From Ochotona curzoniae (Eukaryota; Chordata; Mammalia; Lagomorpha; Ochotonidae): a DNA stretch of 64,000 nt. Where the stretch lies: positions 11,358,918 to 11,422,917 of the forward strand of contig NW_024467101.1 in assembly GCF_017591425.1 (NCBI RefSeq), written 5' to 3'. Shown here piece by piece: positions 1-11,594 of this stretch. The position numbers and the translations under genes are program-made. Numbering within the stretch: the stretch's first letter is position 1; every line of letters starts with the position of its first letter. The notes under the pieces are model-generated. The model worked only from the letters and a program-made list of their open reading frames with translations. It searched no databases and was not told where the DNA came from.

Positions 1-2880
1 TGTTTCCAGTTGTGTCTGACCTCTTCTGTTGGCTCTTTCATAGTCAAAGCTTTCTCACACTGACTCTACAGAGCACAGATATACAGGAATGGTGTAAACA
101 AGAGCAAGGTTTATTGTATGGGATGGAGTGGACTTACCAGGGAGGGCCCTGGGAGGTACAGAGGGAGGAAGATCCAACGGCCATTGGCATTAGGGAGCGT
201 CTGTCCTACCTGCCTTGACACAGGACTCAGAAGGAACCGGGCCAAAGTCTTCTATCTACTGTCCTGAGGTCCCTCACCACCAGCATCTGATTAGATGGCA
301 TCTTCAAATGGTTCATCCTCGAGGACGAAGTTGCAGGGGAAAAGAGTTGAGAGCTGGGAGGCTGGGTCTGGGCCGGTCTTGTTGTTCACATCCAGACAGA
401 GCCCACAAGAGGTCCCAACAAGGAGGTGCATGCATGTCAGCTAACCCCTTTCGGGTGTCATTAGCCCAGCAGTAGTCTCTTGGACCCTGAGCGACTGATT
501 CCTGACACACAGGTTGGTCCAGCAGTTCTAAGTCCATCCTGGATAGGTGAGAAGAGAACCCTAAAGGCAAAGTTGTTATTTGGTGTTGACTTACGGGAAG
601 TCAGAAGCAGGCACCTGATGTGTACCTGCACTGATCTGGGGCCCTGGGCTTGAAAGTGACAGGACCCTGAATCCCCAGAATGGGGAGTAGAGGATACTCT
701 GCTACCGTAGCCCCCCTTGTCCAGGCCGATGCTGCTCCCACAGTGGTGTGCAGCTCTAGAGGTTGGAGCCAGCACTGCCCAAGTTCCCAACTTTCCAACC
801 AGGGGTCACAGGTAGGAGCTGGGTGGTGGTGACGAATGCTGAGCAGATAATGTCAAGGTTGTAGTCAGGCCACCATACCCCAGGACAGGCAAATTGGTGA
901 TGCCTGTAGTTGAGCGGGAGGGCGTGTGTCCAAAGGGATTGAGATGAGGGGCAGAGGCTCTGAACAGATCCAGGAGGAATTGCTTCTTTGTCTTTTAGCT
1001 AAATCAATTGCAGTTAGGAGGAGACTCCACAGGCAGAGGCCAGTTGGGGGTGGGTGGTATCCATGGATGCGAGCTCAGAGATTGGCTCCTGGGGAGCAGG
1101 AGGATAGAAGCAGCATGCCTGCTGATGTGCTGGCTAAGCGAGTGGAAGCCCCTGGCAGGAGCAATGGGCAGACCCACAGGACGGAGAGTGGGGGCCCAGG
1201 ATCGCAGGTGGGAGAGGGATCAGGGGAAGAGTTGGCCACAAGCTCCTGGGCAATGGGAACTCCACACTGGAGGGCAGGGAGAATTGGCTGGCTGAGGCGT
1301 TGGCTGCCAAAGAAAGGTTCTACACTTAGGCGATGACCATAGCCGGGCTCTGAGATGAAGAGGTGAAGGGTCGCCATAACCCACCTGGGACAGATCAGGC
1401 AGGAGCAGGAACTGTCTTTGAGTCTTTTAATGCTTAATGCTGGGCAGGGAGTGAGGGCTAATGGGTTTATGATTTAGTGTGTGAGAGCGGGGTGGGGTGT
1501 CGGGGGAGACCAGAGCTGAGAGCAGGACGCACGAAGAGGTGCTTGGAAAGGGCTATGAGGAGAGGAGACAGGTCTCCCCCAATCCCTGGGGAACTGAGCT
1601 GCTTCTCAGAGCCCAGAGGCAAAGTGGTGGCCATTGCAGCAGATCCCAGCAGGGTCCCTAGGGTCCCAGGGCATCCACTTGGGCTGGGTGACAGAAGGGC
1701 AGCTGATCCCGGAGCCATCTCAGCAGCCGGCACATGGACAAGGTGGCCATGGGCTACTGTAGTCCCTGGGGGAGACTCAATGTTGCACCCTCCACCCCAC
1801 CCAATATGCACCTTCTACTGGAAAAGGTTTTCCATGGTGCATTTGGAAACCCAGCTGCAGAGGGGGGTTCTCATGTGTGTGACCACAGGGGACCCTTGGG
1901 TTTTTGGGCCTAGGGCTGGCAGAGGTGAACGAGCAATTGCACGAGGTTGGTGGCTGCTCTGTGGGTGAACCTGCCACCTTTTCACGCCGTTTCTTCCCCT
2001 GGGCAGACTCTTGCAGAGGTGCAGATGGACAAGGGTCCTTCTGACCATCAGAGGTATCTGGGGTGGGGATGGAGCAGTCAGTAGCAAAGGGAGCGGGGCT
2101 GGAGTTATGAGATCCCATGATGGTGATGTGTTGGTGATAGGCATATGCCCAGGAGGACTGGCGCTCCTGAGGGATCCTGCAGAATGGTGCAGAAGCCAGG
2201 GCTTGGGCAAGTGGGATTGTCTAGGTCCTAAATGCTGGCTGAGTACCCTCAAGGACCTGCCTTTCTCAGGGCTGAGGGGGTCTCTGCCCTGCTTGGGCAT
2301 CCCTTTTCTGCTCTTCCCAAGCAGCCCTTTGTGCTATTTTCCCAGTATGGGAGATGTGGGCACATCTTCATTTGGGCACCACAGGGCTGGCTCCCTGCTC
2401 CTCTGCCCGTGCAAGAAGGCGCAGTGGCCCTGCAGCAGACAGAGCTGCTGCCTCCTAAGGCATTTCTGAATGTTGAGCTCAGCACCTGCAGAAAGACTCC
2501 CTGGCGGTCAAAGGGTCATCTTGGTGATACTTGCACAGGCCGTCCTCCCTTCTGCGAGCCTGTGGCTCCTTGTGGAACAGCCTGCAAAACAGGCCTACAG
2601 CGTCTGCAGATGAGAGAGCCTGAGCAACCTGGGGAACTCAGCAAACACAATGGGGCAGCTGGGCCCTTATGGCTGGGCCTTGTACCCTGACGGCTGGGAG
2701 CAGAGGTGAATGGGGGCAGTTTGCTTAGGCCACTTTAGGTAGGGGCAGCCTGCTAAAGCCTCACCCTGGATAAAGATGACATTTTGTGGTATCTGGCTTA
2801 GTGCAATCTCAGTCCGAGGCAAAGCTCGCAATTCTGGGGATGAGGCACAGAAGGGGGAGGAAGGACATACTTTGTACTCT
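1..2880. other. Unassigned GC-rich sequence, no gene recognised
   Basis: This stretch is GC-rich and holds medium-length open frames on both strands (for example 2232-2690 on plus and 1815-2300 on minus). None gives a protein I recognise, and frames on opposite strands overlap, as expected of GC-rich non-coding DNA. On the minus strand an AATAAA followed by CCTTGCTC (about 105-115) resembles the polyadenylation region of an LTR, but I cannot define LTR ends. No young SINE is visible. It may be unique intergenic or intronic DNA or a heavily decayed retroelement. Confidence 0.4.
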
Positions 2881-2886
2881 AAGAAG

Positions 2887-3165
2887 GATTAATTTATTTG
2901 AAAGACAGAGTGTCAGAGATGGGGAGATATAGTTCTTTCATCAGCTGGTCACTCTTCAAGTGATCATAATCATTGAGGCTATGCCAGGTCACAGCCAGGA
3001 GCCTGTAGCTTCATCTGGGTGTCCCATACAGATAGCAGAGACCCAAGTCCTTGGGCCATGATCTGTGGCCTTCCCAGGCACATTAACGGGGAGCTGGAGC
3101 TATAGCAGAGCAGCCCGAACTCAGATTTACGCTTAAGATGCTGCTGGGCCAAGCAGTTTAACTGG
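2887..3165 (-). mobile_element. Old CSINE (lagomorph C-repeat SINE)
   Basis: Read on plus, it starts with the reversed SINE tail (aatttatttgaaagacagag). It then shows the family landmarks in order: the site equivalent to 'actggttcactc', 'agccaggagcc', 'cttgggccat', 'ttcccaggca' and 'gagctgga'. It is strongly diverged, so it is an old copy. The tRNA-like head is poorly preserved near 3150. Confidence 0.7.
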
Positions 3166-3722
3166 GCCAAGCAGTCGCTTGACTGTACCATAAAGCAGGC
3201 ACTCGAGAAAAATTTTCCATGTAAACCATGTCCTTGCCCCTGAGTCTTCCTCAGAGATCTGAGAGCCACCTATGTGAAAGGTTACCAAGATGGATCCCTG
3301 GGTTTTCCAGGCTCTGTGCTAGAGCCTAGCCTCCTCCGGGTATCAACTCATGAACAAGGGTGACCGGTGGTGGTGGGGAACCGAGAGAAACCTTTGTAGC
3401 TCAGAAAAAAAAAAAAAAAAAAAAAAAAAACCCACACAGATCGCAGGACACAGCAGAGTCAGCTCCCGGTGGAAATCTTGCATGGTTCCCTGATTCCCGC
3501 CACCATGGCACCACTCTGGCCCTTCCTGCCTTGGCAGCTGTCACCTTGGGATTCTGTCTTCTCCTTCAGGTTGCACTTTGCTCCTATAGCCATCGCCCAG
3601 GTCCTTCCCATACCTGTCCTTTATGGCTGGGTAAGTCCTGCATGCGGCATTCATGCCCTGGGGAGCCCCAGCCTCCGAGGCAGAGGCATCATTCTGACAT
3701 TCAGAAGTCAGCCACACAGTAA

Positions 3723-3724
<2 letters not shown>
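3166..3724. other. Unassigned, contains a 27-nt poly(A) run
   Basis: No gene is visible. An uninterrupted A run lies at 3404-3430 and may mark the tail of an undetermined retroposon. The flanking sequence is mixed and not recognised. Confidence 0.4.
3404..3430. repeat. Poly(A) tract
   Basis: An uninterrupted run of A. It may be the tail of a plus-strand retroposon, but the preceding sequence does not match CSINE or L1 landmarks. Confidence 0.9.
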
Positions 3725-3774
<50 letters not shown>

Positions 3775-3793
3775 ATATATATATATATATATA
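3725..3793. repeat. (AT)n microsatellite abutting a SINE tail
   Basis: Nearly pure AT dinucleotides with one TGG interruption near 3772. The array runs directly into the A-rich tail of the adjoining reversed CSINE, so it probably grew from that tail. Confidence 0.95.
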
Positions 3794-4096
3794 AAAGATT
3801 AATTTTTATTGGAAAGTCAGATATACAGAGTAGAAGAAACAGAGAAGAAGAGCATCTGTTGATTCACCCCCCAAGCAGCCACAATGGCTGGAGCTGAGCT
3901 GAACCGAAGTCAGGAGCCTGGAGCCTCTTCCTGGTCTCCCACACGGATGCAGGGTCCTGAGATTTTGGGCAGTCCTCCACTGCTTTCCTAGGTCATAAGC
4001 AGGGAGCCGGATGGGAAGCGGGGCTGCCGGGGTTAGAACTGGCGTCCATTTGGAGTTCTAGTGTGTGCGAGGTGAGAACTTTAGCCACTAGGTTAC
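3793..4096 (-). mobile_element. CSINE, full length
   Basis: Starts with aaaagattaatttttattgg (reversed A-rich tail). It continues through 'ctggagctgagctgaaccgaag', 'cactgctttcctagg' and 'gggagccggatgggaagcgg', and ends with the tRNA-like head 'ggactttagccactagg'-type sequence. All landmarks are present in the right order. The copy is moderately diverged and is flanked at its tail by an (AT)n array. Confidence 0.9.
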
Positions 4097-5440
4097 GGTA
4101 AGGATTTGAAGAGGGGAAAAGTGGGGGCTGTCCGGGCCTTTTGCCCTGATATTCATTTTTTTTCCCCTCGTCCCCTCCCGATTTGAAGTTCCAACCTTCC
4201 TGCTAGGTTGTCTCACTTTAGGTTCCTTTTCTCACATTTTGCTACTTCTGCAGGCGTTTTCTGGTTCCTTCAACATCTTCCCCATCCGTGGCTGGCTATT
4301 TTGTTCTTGCTATTTGCATCACCACGGTATCTTCTACGTGGCACATTCTGAATCGAAAGTTCTTTCACGAAAAATTCAAAGAAGTTTTTTCACTGCATAA
4401 AAGATGTTATTTTTTGGCCTCATGGCACATAAAGACACACACACACACACACACGTGCTTTTCCAAATTCTATGCAAAATGGAATTAAAAGATGAGTTTG
4501 TTTTGGATGCAAAAAGTATTTCAAGTTTACACCTGTCAGAAGTAGTAGGCTTCTTCAAAGGTTGGTGACAAAAATGCTCATTCTGGAAAAAAAAAAATTG
4601 CTTTTTGGTGCCAGAAATGCATTTATCTCTCATTTTCCTTTTTCCACAAATCTTCTGATTTAAAGTTGCATTGAGGCGGAGGCATCCGTCGAGGATCTAA
4701 TTGAGCATGACTTTCCTCTCTTTGGGTTCCTCCTCAAAGCTTCCACGCACCACGTAAATCCCTTGGATCAGATTTCTAAGGCCTCAAAAAGGCACAACGT
4801 GGCGTGTACTACACACACTGGCCACCGCTCTCCTTGTTTTCCTTTATCTCCTCGTGTTTTCCAGGGTCTGGGGTTGTGGCCCTGACCCTGTGATGGTTAC
4901 CGCGGCTACAGAGGTGGGTGGCGTTTGCGTCAGCCCCCACAGGTTTACTCGGACCTCTGGCTGGAGCAGCGGCACCCACTCCAGCTTCCATGTTAGGAGT
5001 GGCGTAAAAACCTCTTGTTCGCTTCTTTGGGCACCTTTTTTCCCATGTGCCTCTTTGTCTCCGCTGTTCCCTGCTTTCTCTCTGCCTCTCTGTCGCTCAG
5101 AGAAATGGCCTGAGAATGGACTTCCCACTCCAATAAAGGCCTCTTGTCAGCAGTAAGCCAAGGATTTCTTTCTTTTTCTGGCTGTCCGTGAACTTTACAC
5201 CCTGCCCTTCAGGCTCATCTGTCCTGGTCTGCGCTCTCCTGTGTCCTGGGCCTGCTGGCTGGCCACCTCTCTGGCTCACGCCATTCCTATTTTCTAGTGA
5301 CTTTTTTTTTCTGAAGGGAACCATCCCCAGCTTTCAGGTGGCAGCTTCGGACAGGGGGTGTGTTGTCCCTATGTCCCCTGCAGGCAAGGGACTCCCCACC
5401 AGCCCGTGGGCACCACTATTCCCCCCACTGGTGCCCCCTC
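4097..5440. other. Unassigned, no gene seen
   Basis: Mixed-composition sequence with a short (CA)n at 4434-4454. No coding frame, SINE or LTR could be identified. Confidence 0.4.
4434..4454. repeat. (CA)n microsatellite
   Basis: About ten AC dinucleotides between 'aaag' and 'gtgctt'. Confidence 0.95.
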
Positions 5441-5497
5441 TAAGGCCTGGCACCCAATAGGTGTTCATTAACTAGTTGTTGAATGAATATGTGTGAA
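5441..5497 (+). mobile_element. L2/MIR 3' end fragment
   Basis: The string 'cctggcacccaataggtg' followed by 'ttcattaactagttgttgaatgaat' matches the 3' terminus shared by L2 and related old elements (classically tggcacatagtaggtgctc, then aataaatg and TGAA repeats). Confidence 0.6.
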
Positions 5498-5610
5498 TGG
5501 CGAAACCAACCAGAGAGAAACAGCTACAGATCTAGAACTGGGCTGAGGGTGGAAGATGGGCCACGCTGCTGGATAGGTATTCTCAGAGAATCGGTAGTAA
5601 ATGAGGCTGC

Positions 5611-5962
5611 TGTCCTGGACTGAATGCGACATTCATGGTGTCTCCCTCCAGATGCAGGGGTTAATGTCCAAATCCCTAAAGTGGGGCACCCGGAGGTGGG
5701 ACCCTTGGGAGGGAATCAGATGTAGGTGGGGCCACGCGGGGAGGAGCTGTACCCTTCTAGAAGACAAAGACACCAGAGTCTCTGCCCACCCCATGAGGAC
5801 AGGAGGAGAAGGCAGCCATCTAGCCATCTGCAAGTCGGGAGGAGACCCTCCCCAGCGACCACATCTACCAGCCCCTTGACCTTGGACTTGCCAGTCTCTA
5901 GAATGTCTGTCATTTGAGCCATCCAGTCTCCGGCATGTTTTGGTGGCCACCTGAGCTAAGCC
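5611..5962 (+). mobile_element. MLT1-type LTR (ERVL-MaLR)
   Basis: The order of landmarks matches the MLT1 consensus. It opens with 'tgtcctggactgaatg', then has 'aatgtccaaatccctaa', 'gaggtgggacccttgggagg', 'gacaccagagtctctgccc' and 'gaggacaggaggagaaggc'. It continues with 'ccatctgcaagtcgggagg', 'ccttgaccttggacttgcc', 'agtctctagaa' and 'gagccatccagtctccgg', and closes near 'ggtggccacctgagc'. This is a solo LTR of an ancient non-coding MaLR retroposon. No internal region is seen. Confidence 0.85.
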
Positions 5963-6724
5963 AGCCACTCCAAGAAGGTGATAACCCAGCAGCATCTTTC
6001 TTACTCACTGTAAAGACCCATCACACCACTGTTTCCCTCTCATGGCTGAAATGGGGAGTTCCACCTCCTAACTTTCTATGGCCTTGTTCTTGTGTTCTTG
6101 TTCCTCTTGTCTGCTTCCTCACACACATGACGCAGTTACATAACGACACACAGGAATTCTGCCGTCTGACAACATGTGGTGTGGTGTTGCCTTGAACTCC
6201 CACCCAGATCACACAGCGAGGTCCAAGCCAGTGACCTCCCTCCTGACCCCGACCAGGGTCATGTTCTGCTGGTGACAACAGTGGTGGAGACTAGCGCTGC
6301 ATGCCGCACCATGTCCTGAGAGCTCCAGGGCTAAAGTGAGTGAGTGGTTCAGGTGACCGGCAGGTCCCTCCAGCTGCTGGGTGGGCTCTGCTCCAATCCA
6401 TGCTGTCCTGGGCTCAAGGTGGCCTTGGAACAGATCCCCCAGGATGAGACGGGTCACTGAAAGGCCAGACCCTCTCAATTGCTGGACTTGGCTAGTAGCC
6501 CTGTGTGAGACACAGCAAAGGCATCGCTCTAGGCTCTGCTGTCTGGCCCACCGACCAGTGCTGACCTGCAGGGATACTGCCAAGCGCTTGCCCTGCTTGC
6601 CCGCTACATGCTCAGGGAGGGAGCCGTGGCTCCAGGACAAACTCCAGCAGGGGAAACTTCCTCCCAAGGGCAGCAACATGCAGAGGTGGGATCTGCACCT
6701 GATGTGCCCTAACACTGGCCTCCC
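5963..6724. other. Unassigned, no gene seen
   Basis: Overlapping frames occur on both strands (for example 6209-6715 minus and 6381-6827 plus), none recognisable. 'cagatcacacagcgaggtcc' near 6207 is weakly MIR-like. Nothing else was identified. Confidence 0.4.
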
Positions 6725-6815
6725 GTTTTTAAAACAATTTTATTTATTTGAAAGGCACAGAGATCGAGAGAGCTGGTTCATTTCCCAAATAACTGTAACA
6801 ACCAGTGTTGGAGGG
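6725..6815 (-). mobile_element. CSINE 3'-end fragment
   Basis: 'ttttatttatttgaaaggca' followed by a 'ctggttcatttcccaaat' segment is the reversed tail and 3' body of a CSINE. It stops about 90 bp in, so the element is 5'-truncated. Confidence 0.75.
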
Positions 6816-6947
6816 GAGGATCTTTAAGAGGTTATGATATGAAACAGGGCAGCCCTGCTGAATACAATGGCCCTACCATGGGAGTGTGATGTTCGTCACT
6901 AGAGAAGGCTTTATAAATCCAAGTTTGCTTGCCTCTTGTTCTTTCCC

Positions 6948-7188
6948 TAATGCTTGCCCTAACTCTACCCCTAGTCGTAATCCTAACCTTAGCCCCAATC
7001 TTGGTTGTAGCCCTGTTCCTAACCCGGGCCCTAATCCTAACCTCGGACCGCAACCGTAACTCTAACCCTAGTCCTACCTCTAGCCTTAGCCTGAATCCTA
7101 AACCCTAATCCTAATTCTAATCTTAGCCTTAACCCCTGAGCCCCAACCCTAAGCTTGGTTGTACCCATAGCCTAACTCCCTAACCCTT
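6948..7188 (+). repeat. Degenerate interstitial telomeric repeat, CCCTAA strand
   Basis: A run of hexamer-like units such as CCCTAA, TCCTAA, CCTTAG, CCCTAG and ACCCTA lies on the plus strand over about 240 bp, with many substitutions and a few larger gaps. This is the vertebrate telomere repeat in decayed form inside the chromosome arm. It also explains the repetitive Arg/Val-rich minus-strand frame at 6832-7053, which is not a gene. Confidence 0.85.
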
Positions 7189-7644
7189 CTGTTGTAGATT
7201 AACACAGTGAGGTGGCCTTGGGCAGGTGCTGGCTTCCTGACACTTAACTTTTCAGTCTCCAGAACAAGCAAGAAACGTCTTCATCAGGTGGCTGAGCTCC
7301 AGCATTGGGCCAAAGCAGCCCACGACCTACTGCTCCGGCAGAGGCCAGTGCGGAAGGACGTCTCAGAAGCCACAGACACAAAAGGCAGAGGACAAGTTCG
7401 GTTAGGGGCACTCGGAAAGCTCATGTTTCTGCAAGTTCACTTAGTGTGGCATGGCATTGCATGTTCTTACATTGTAGTTTTTAACGAATGTATTTGCAAG
7501 CAACATGAGTTTATGACAACCACATGGAGGACTTTCTGTGACATTATTACAAAATGTAACCTTTATTGTGCCCACAGTGGATGATGATTATGGAATAAAT
7601 ATTCTGAAAAATTTCATTCTTCAAGCACATACTTTCATAGAAGC
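7189..7644. other. Unassigned, no gene seen
   Basis: Includes a 125-codon plus frame (7207-7584) without recognisable content. No repeat landmarks were identified. Confidence 0.35.
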
Positions 7645-8090
7645 CTGGATTTAAGTTTTTGCTCATCCTTATTGATACGTAATTGAAAAAAGTTGTATCT
7701 ATTTACAGAACACCAAGTGATATACCAAGATGATGATGCAGGGAAGCTTTGTGACATGATTTCCAGAATCAAGGTAATTAACACAATCAACAGCCCAAAC
7801 CTTTCTTCCTTGGTGAGAGCAACTAAGATTCCGTCCCTTTGCAAACTGCAGGCATGAACTCTAACAGCCTTGCTCTGTATTTGAGCACCAGAATTCATTC
7901 ATTCATTCTGCATAACGGACACTTTGTACTTTTTGACCAACATCTATCCACTTCTCTTAAATCCCAGTCCCGTAGAAAACCATTCTGCCCCATTTCTGTG
8001 AGTTTCTTATACATTCCATGTCTAAGTGATTTTGTGCACTACCTGTCTTTCTGTATCTGGCTTATTTTACTTATTGTAATTGCATAAATA
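7645..8090 (-). mobile_element. Old L1 (L1M-type) 3'UTR fragment
   Basis: Read on plus, the reversed landmarks of mammalian L1 3'UTRs appear in order. They are 'ttattgatacgtaattg', 'caaggtaattaacac', 'ttggtgagagcaactaa', 'gagcaccagaattcattc' and 'ttttgaccaacatctatcc'. The last is 'ctgtctttctgtatctggct' followed by 'tattttacttattgtaat'. Diverged and non-coding. Confidence 0.75.
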
Positions 8091-8118
8091 TTATTGGAAC
8101 GGGCAGGGTTTCTGTTTT

Positions 8119-8143
8119 TTAAGGATGTGTTTATTGAAAGAAT

Positions 8144-8202
<59 letters not shown>

Positions 8203-8395
8203 CTACTATCTGATGGTTAATTCCCTGAGGGGCTGGGGTTGGGTCAGGCAAAAGACAGGAGCCAGGAGCTTAATCCAAGTCTCTCAAGTGGGTGACAGGA
8301 ACTCAAGTACTTCAGTCATCAACCACTGTTTCCTAGGCATGCTAGCAGAGAGTTGGATCAGAAGCTGAGTTGTGGGGGGGGGCCATGGCCATAGA
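8119..8395 (-). mobile_element. CSINE expanded by an internal (CA)n
   Basis: 'aaggatgtgtttattgaaag' is the reversed tail. After the CA array come 'gacaggagccaggagc', 'caagtctctcaagtggg', 'actgtttcctaggcatg' and 'gagagttggatcagaag'. The CA array at 8147-8200 lies where the pyrimidine-rich SINE 3' region normally is, so it probably arose from it. Confidence 0.8.
8147..8200. repeat. (CA)n microsatellite
   Basis: About 27 CA dinucleotides with a single CG-containing unit at the start, inside a reversed CSINE. Confidence 0.95.
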
Positions 8396-9090
8396 CCACC
8401 CACCCAGGTAATGTGGTACGGTGATGGCATTCTCAATAGAGAAGTGCTGGAGACAGTTACGGTGAACTTGTCTATTAACAACCAAGCACAAGCTTCTATA
8501 GGAAGGGTCTAGGGGAACAAGCCTCAGGGTAGTAACACTATTTCTATTGGAAATAAGCACATATTACATATTATAAGCCTAGCCAATCAGTACAACTGTC
8601 ATGTACTTTGCCAGGTGGCACTGTGTAGCCCACCAGAACTTACATAACTCACCCACATCCTGGAGTTGTTTATTACAAGATTCTCACAAGTTTACCATAA
8701 GATGGGTATGGGCCAGGGTAGGCAGGAGAAGGAGGCAACGGAGCTACTGGAAAGTACCCAAATTACCAGAAGAGGTTGAAGGGGAGGGAAATAGCCAGAC
8801 GGCTTCCAGCCTCTTGCCAACTACATGGATTGGCAGGGGTCGCAAGATGCAGTGGAAACAGAAGGGTCTCAAGGCTTTTGCTGAAACCCAGAGGGGGCAG
8901 TCTTGATGCACCAAAACTACTCCCGCTGCCCCTTGCATAGGCTAAGTAAGCCGAGACCCATCCTGGCACCCGCTTGCCCACACGGAGTAGCCAGGTCTGG
9001 AACAGGCACCCCAATACGGGATACAAGTGTTCCGAACAGCAGCCCAACCTTTAATACACCAGGCTAGCTCCTACCCCTTTCTTTTCGTTC
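8396..9090. other. Unassigned, no gene seen
   Basis: No recognisable coding or repeat content. Short overlapping frames on both strands only. Confidence 0.35.
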
Positions 9091-9091
9091 T

Positions 9092-9385
9092 TACGTATTT
9101 ATTTATTTATTTGAAAGGCAGTATTACAAAGATGCACTCCCCAAATGGAGCTCCCGGCTGGAGCTGGGTGGATCTGTCTGAAGCCAGGTTCCAGCAAGTT
9201 CTTCTGGGTGACCCATGTGGCCGCAGAGGCCCAAGACCTAGGCCAATTCCTGTTCCTCCCTCAGACACAACCACAGGAAGCTTGTTGGGAAGTGAAACGG
9301 CCAGGAATCCAATCAGTATCTCTGATGCTGTGCTATGGATGCTACGCTGTAGACAGTAGCTCTACCATGACCTCTCTCGTGCCCC
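9092..9385 (-). mobile_element. Diverged CSINE
   Basis: Begins 'tatttatttatttatttg', then 'aaaggcag', 'actccccaaatgg', 'ctgaagccaggttccagcaa', 'gtgacccatgtgg', 'gaagcttgttgggaagtg' and a degraded tRNA-like head near 9340-9385. Confidence 0.65.
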
Positions 9386-9636
9386 TCGCTTCTTTTTAAA
9401 GGGCTGAAGAATACACTGCTTTCCCTTCATCCACTGAGGAACACGTGGGGTGTTGCCACACCTTGGCTCCCATGCGCAATGCTATGATGCATGTGGGGTC
9501 CACACATCTCTTTGACAAGCTGATTTCAATTGCTCTGGAAAGTCCTGTACATTCCCAGGAGGGGAACTGCAGGGTGACACTCAAGTGGCAGCGCTGTGTT
9601 ATGGTTCTGAGGAACCTCATCTTGCTTTCCTTGTGG

Positions 9637-9683
9637 GGGTGCCTGGCTTTGCATCCTGGCCACTAGGCCACCACACCGGGCCC
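9637..9683 (-). mobile_element. CSINE 5'-head fragment
   Basis: 'ctggccactaggccaccac' followed by 'accgggccc' is the reversed tRNA-like head of a CSINE without its body. Confidence 0.55.
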
Positions 9684-11594
9684 TCAGAAGGAACTTTAGG
9701 TGTCACCTAGGGGCTTTCTGTCTGCCCTAGGAGCCTCCTGGCTAACAAGGATGAAAAGCAGCATGAATGCAACATTTGGCTTCCTAGAGTTGTTTACCGA
9801 GGAAGTCCTGGCACAGTTTATTAAAGTGGCAGAGAAGAGAGACTGGGCATGCAGTCCATGGTTCTTGCTGCATGCCCAGTGAGCAGGCCATGCTAGGGTC
9901 TTAGTTAGTCGGGGCTCCTGTCAGGGGTTCCCCCGGGGACACTGTGCCTACAGCCTCTCACATGGGCTAGGCAGGCAGCAATCCAGGGTTGATCTCCCAT
10001 ATTCTGCCAGGGCCAGTAGTCTTTGAGCTCGTGGAAGTTCAGACTGATTGCATTTCCTCCCCGCAGTGGCCATGGCTGCATTACTACAAATACTGTGCAC
10101 CTGGCTCGGCTGACCGGTCTACCTAGAGCTGCCCCTGGCCCTGACGTGTGGCTGCAACTTCTGTCTCAGTTGCAGAAGTTGACCCCAATCTCTGTCGCAG
10201 GGTCCCATAGGGAGGGCTTGCTCTGTGCGTTTTGCCCCGTGGTCTTCCAGAGGAACTAATCAGGCATATCCAGCAGCTGGGACAGCTGGTTTTCAAGGTC
10301 ATGGAGCTGGAACCACATCTGCAAATGAACAGCAACATGTGGAAGTTCCAAGGTAAGGACCTGGCCATGCGGCTCCCCTCCTACCACGGGGAGGGCTGGG
10401 GAACCACCTGGGCCCCATCCCAGCTGCTGGCGGCCACCAGTGGAGTGTCTGGTGTTCTCCACCATCGTGGCTCTCAGCCCTGACACTACGTAGGATCACC
10501 TGGTGACTGTTAACCAAAAATATTGACATCTATGGTGTGGCTGAGGCAAGGGTTTTTTTTTTTTTAGAACAAATAATATTCACATTACTTGGGGATCTGT
10601 GAGATTTGGGGAACATTGATAATACTGGATGGGGGAGCTGAGCTTAGATGAGCAGAATTTAGAGCAACCATGCCTGAACACGGAAAGTTGCTTCCTGAAA
10701 CCACGCCCCAGGTAGTACTGGAGCAGTAAAACATCAAAACGGAAATGTCTCACTGAGACCCTTGCTCGAGTTTCCCAGTGGCTGTGACCCTAGATCCAGA
10801 TACGGCCAATGACTACCTCATTCTCTCCAACGACCTCTGGAGTGTTAACTGCCGGTCTGTGCTGCCGGGTCACCGCTTCCTGGGAGGTTAAGCTACTTGG
10901 TCTACACTCTGGGCACCCCTTCTTTCCTCTCCAGCAGCCACTCCTGAAGTCGGACGTGGGGACAAGCATGGTTTGCCGGGTCCAGCTGAGCGGAGCAGGG
11001 CATCTCTGTAGGGGAGTCATTGTGCTCCGTGTTTGCTCCATCAGTCCCAACCAACAATGACAATGGTGTCCTGAGCATCTGTCCCTCCAGGCGACCTGGA
11101 GCTGCCCGTCCCCCCCTCCCCCGATGTTCATCAGGACAGATGAGTCCCCAGGCTGGTCAGAGTGGCCCTGGGTTGGAAACATTGGGCAAACTGACCTCAG
11201 GACTTGCTGCCTGGTGCGAAGGCTGAGCAAGGTCCCAGCAGAAGCAGACGGAGCTTCTCACTGCCATGGCTGGTCTCAGCAGATTCCTCAGGTTGTATTC
11301 TAATAAGTGATTATTGTCATGCTCTACCTGGTTGGGGGTTTCTGTTTTGTTAGAGAATAAATCCTGTAACCTCAGATCAGTTTGCACTCATGTTTTAAAA
11401 TTTCTGTTGAGTTCCACTGACTGTGTTACGGAAATGATGGGTTAAATGAAGTTTTGTAGTTGATCAAACAGATTGCGTGCTTCCCTAAACAATAAGGATG
11501 TCAAGCATATATTCAGCACAAAGTGCTTTTGCCTGTGTGTTTGTGAATGTGTGTGTTGGGAGGTTTGGTGTGTGAGTGGCTGTGTGACAGTGTC

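Noticed and set aside
105..115. AATAAACCTTGCTC on minus, resembling an ERV LTR R region
   Set aside because: The element would extend beyond the window edge and no TG...CA end or U3 could be defined.
2232..2690. 152-aa plus frame in the GC-rich left end, with overlapping minus frames
   Set aside because: No recognisable domain and opposite-strand frames of similar length. Chance in GC-rich DNA is the simplest explanation.
6832..7053. 73-aa minus frame rich in Arg and Val
   Set aside because: It is a translation of the degenerate telomeric repeats and has no independent support.
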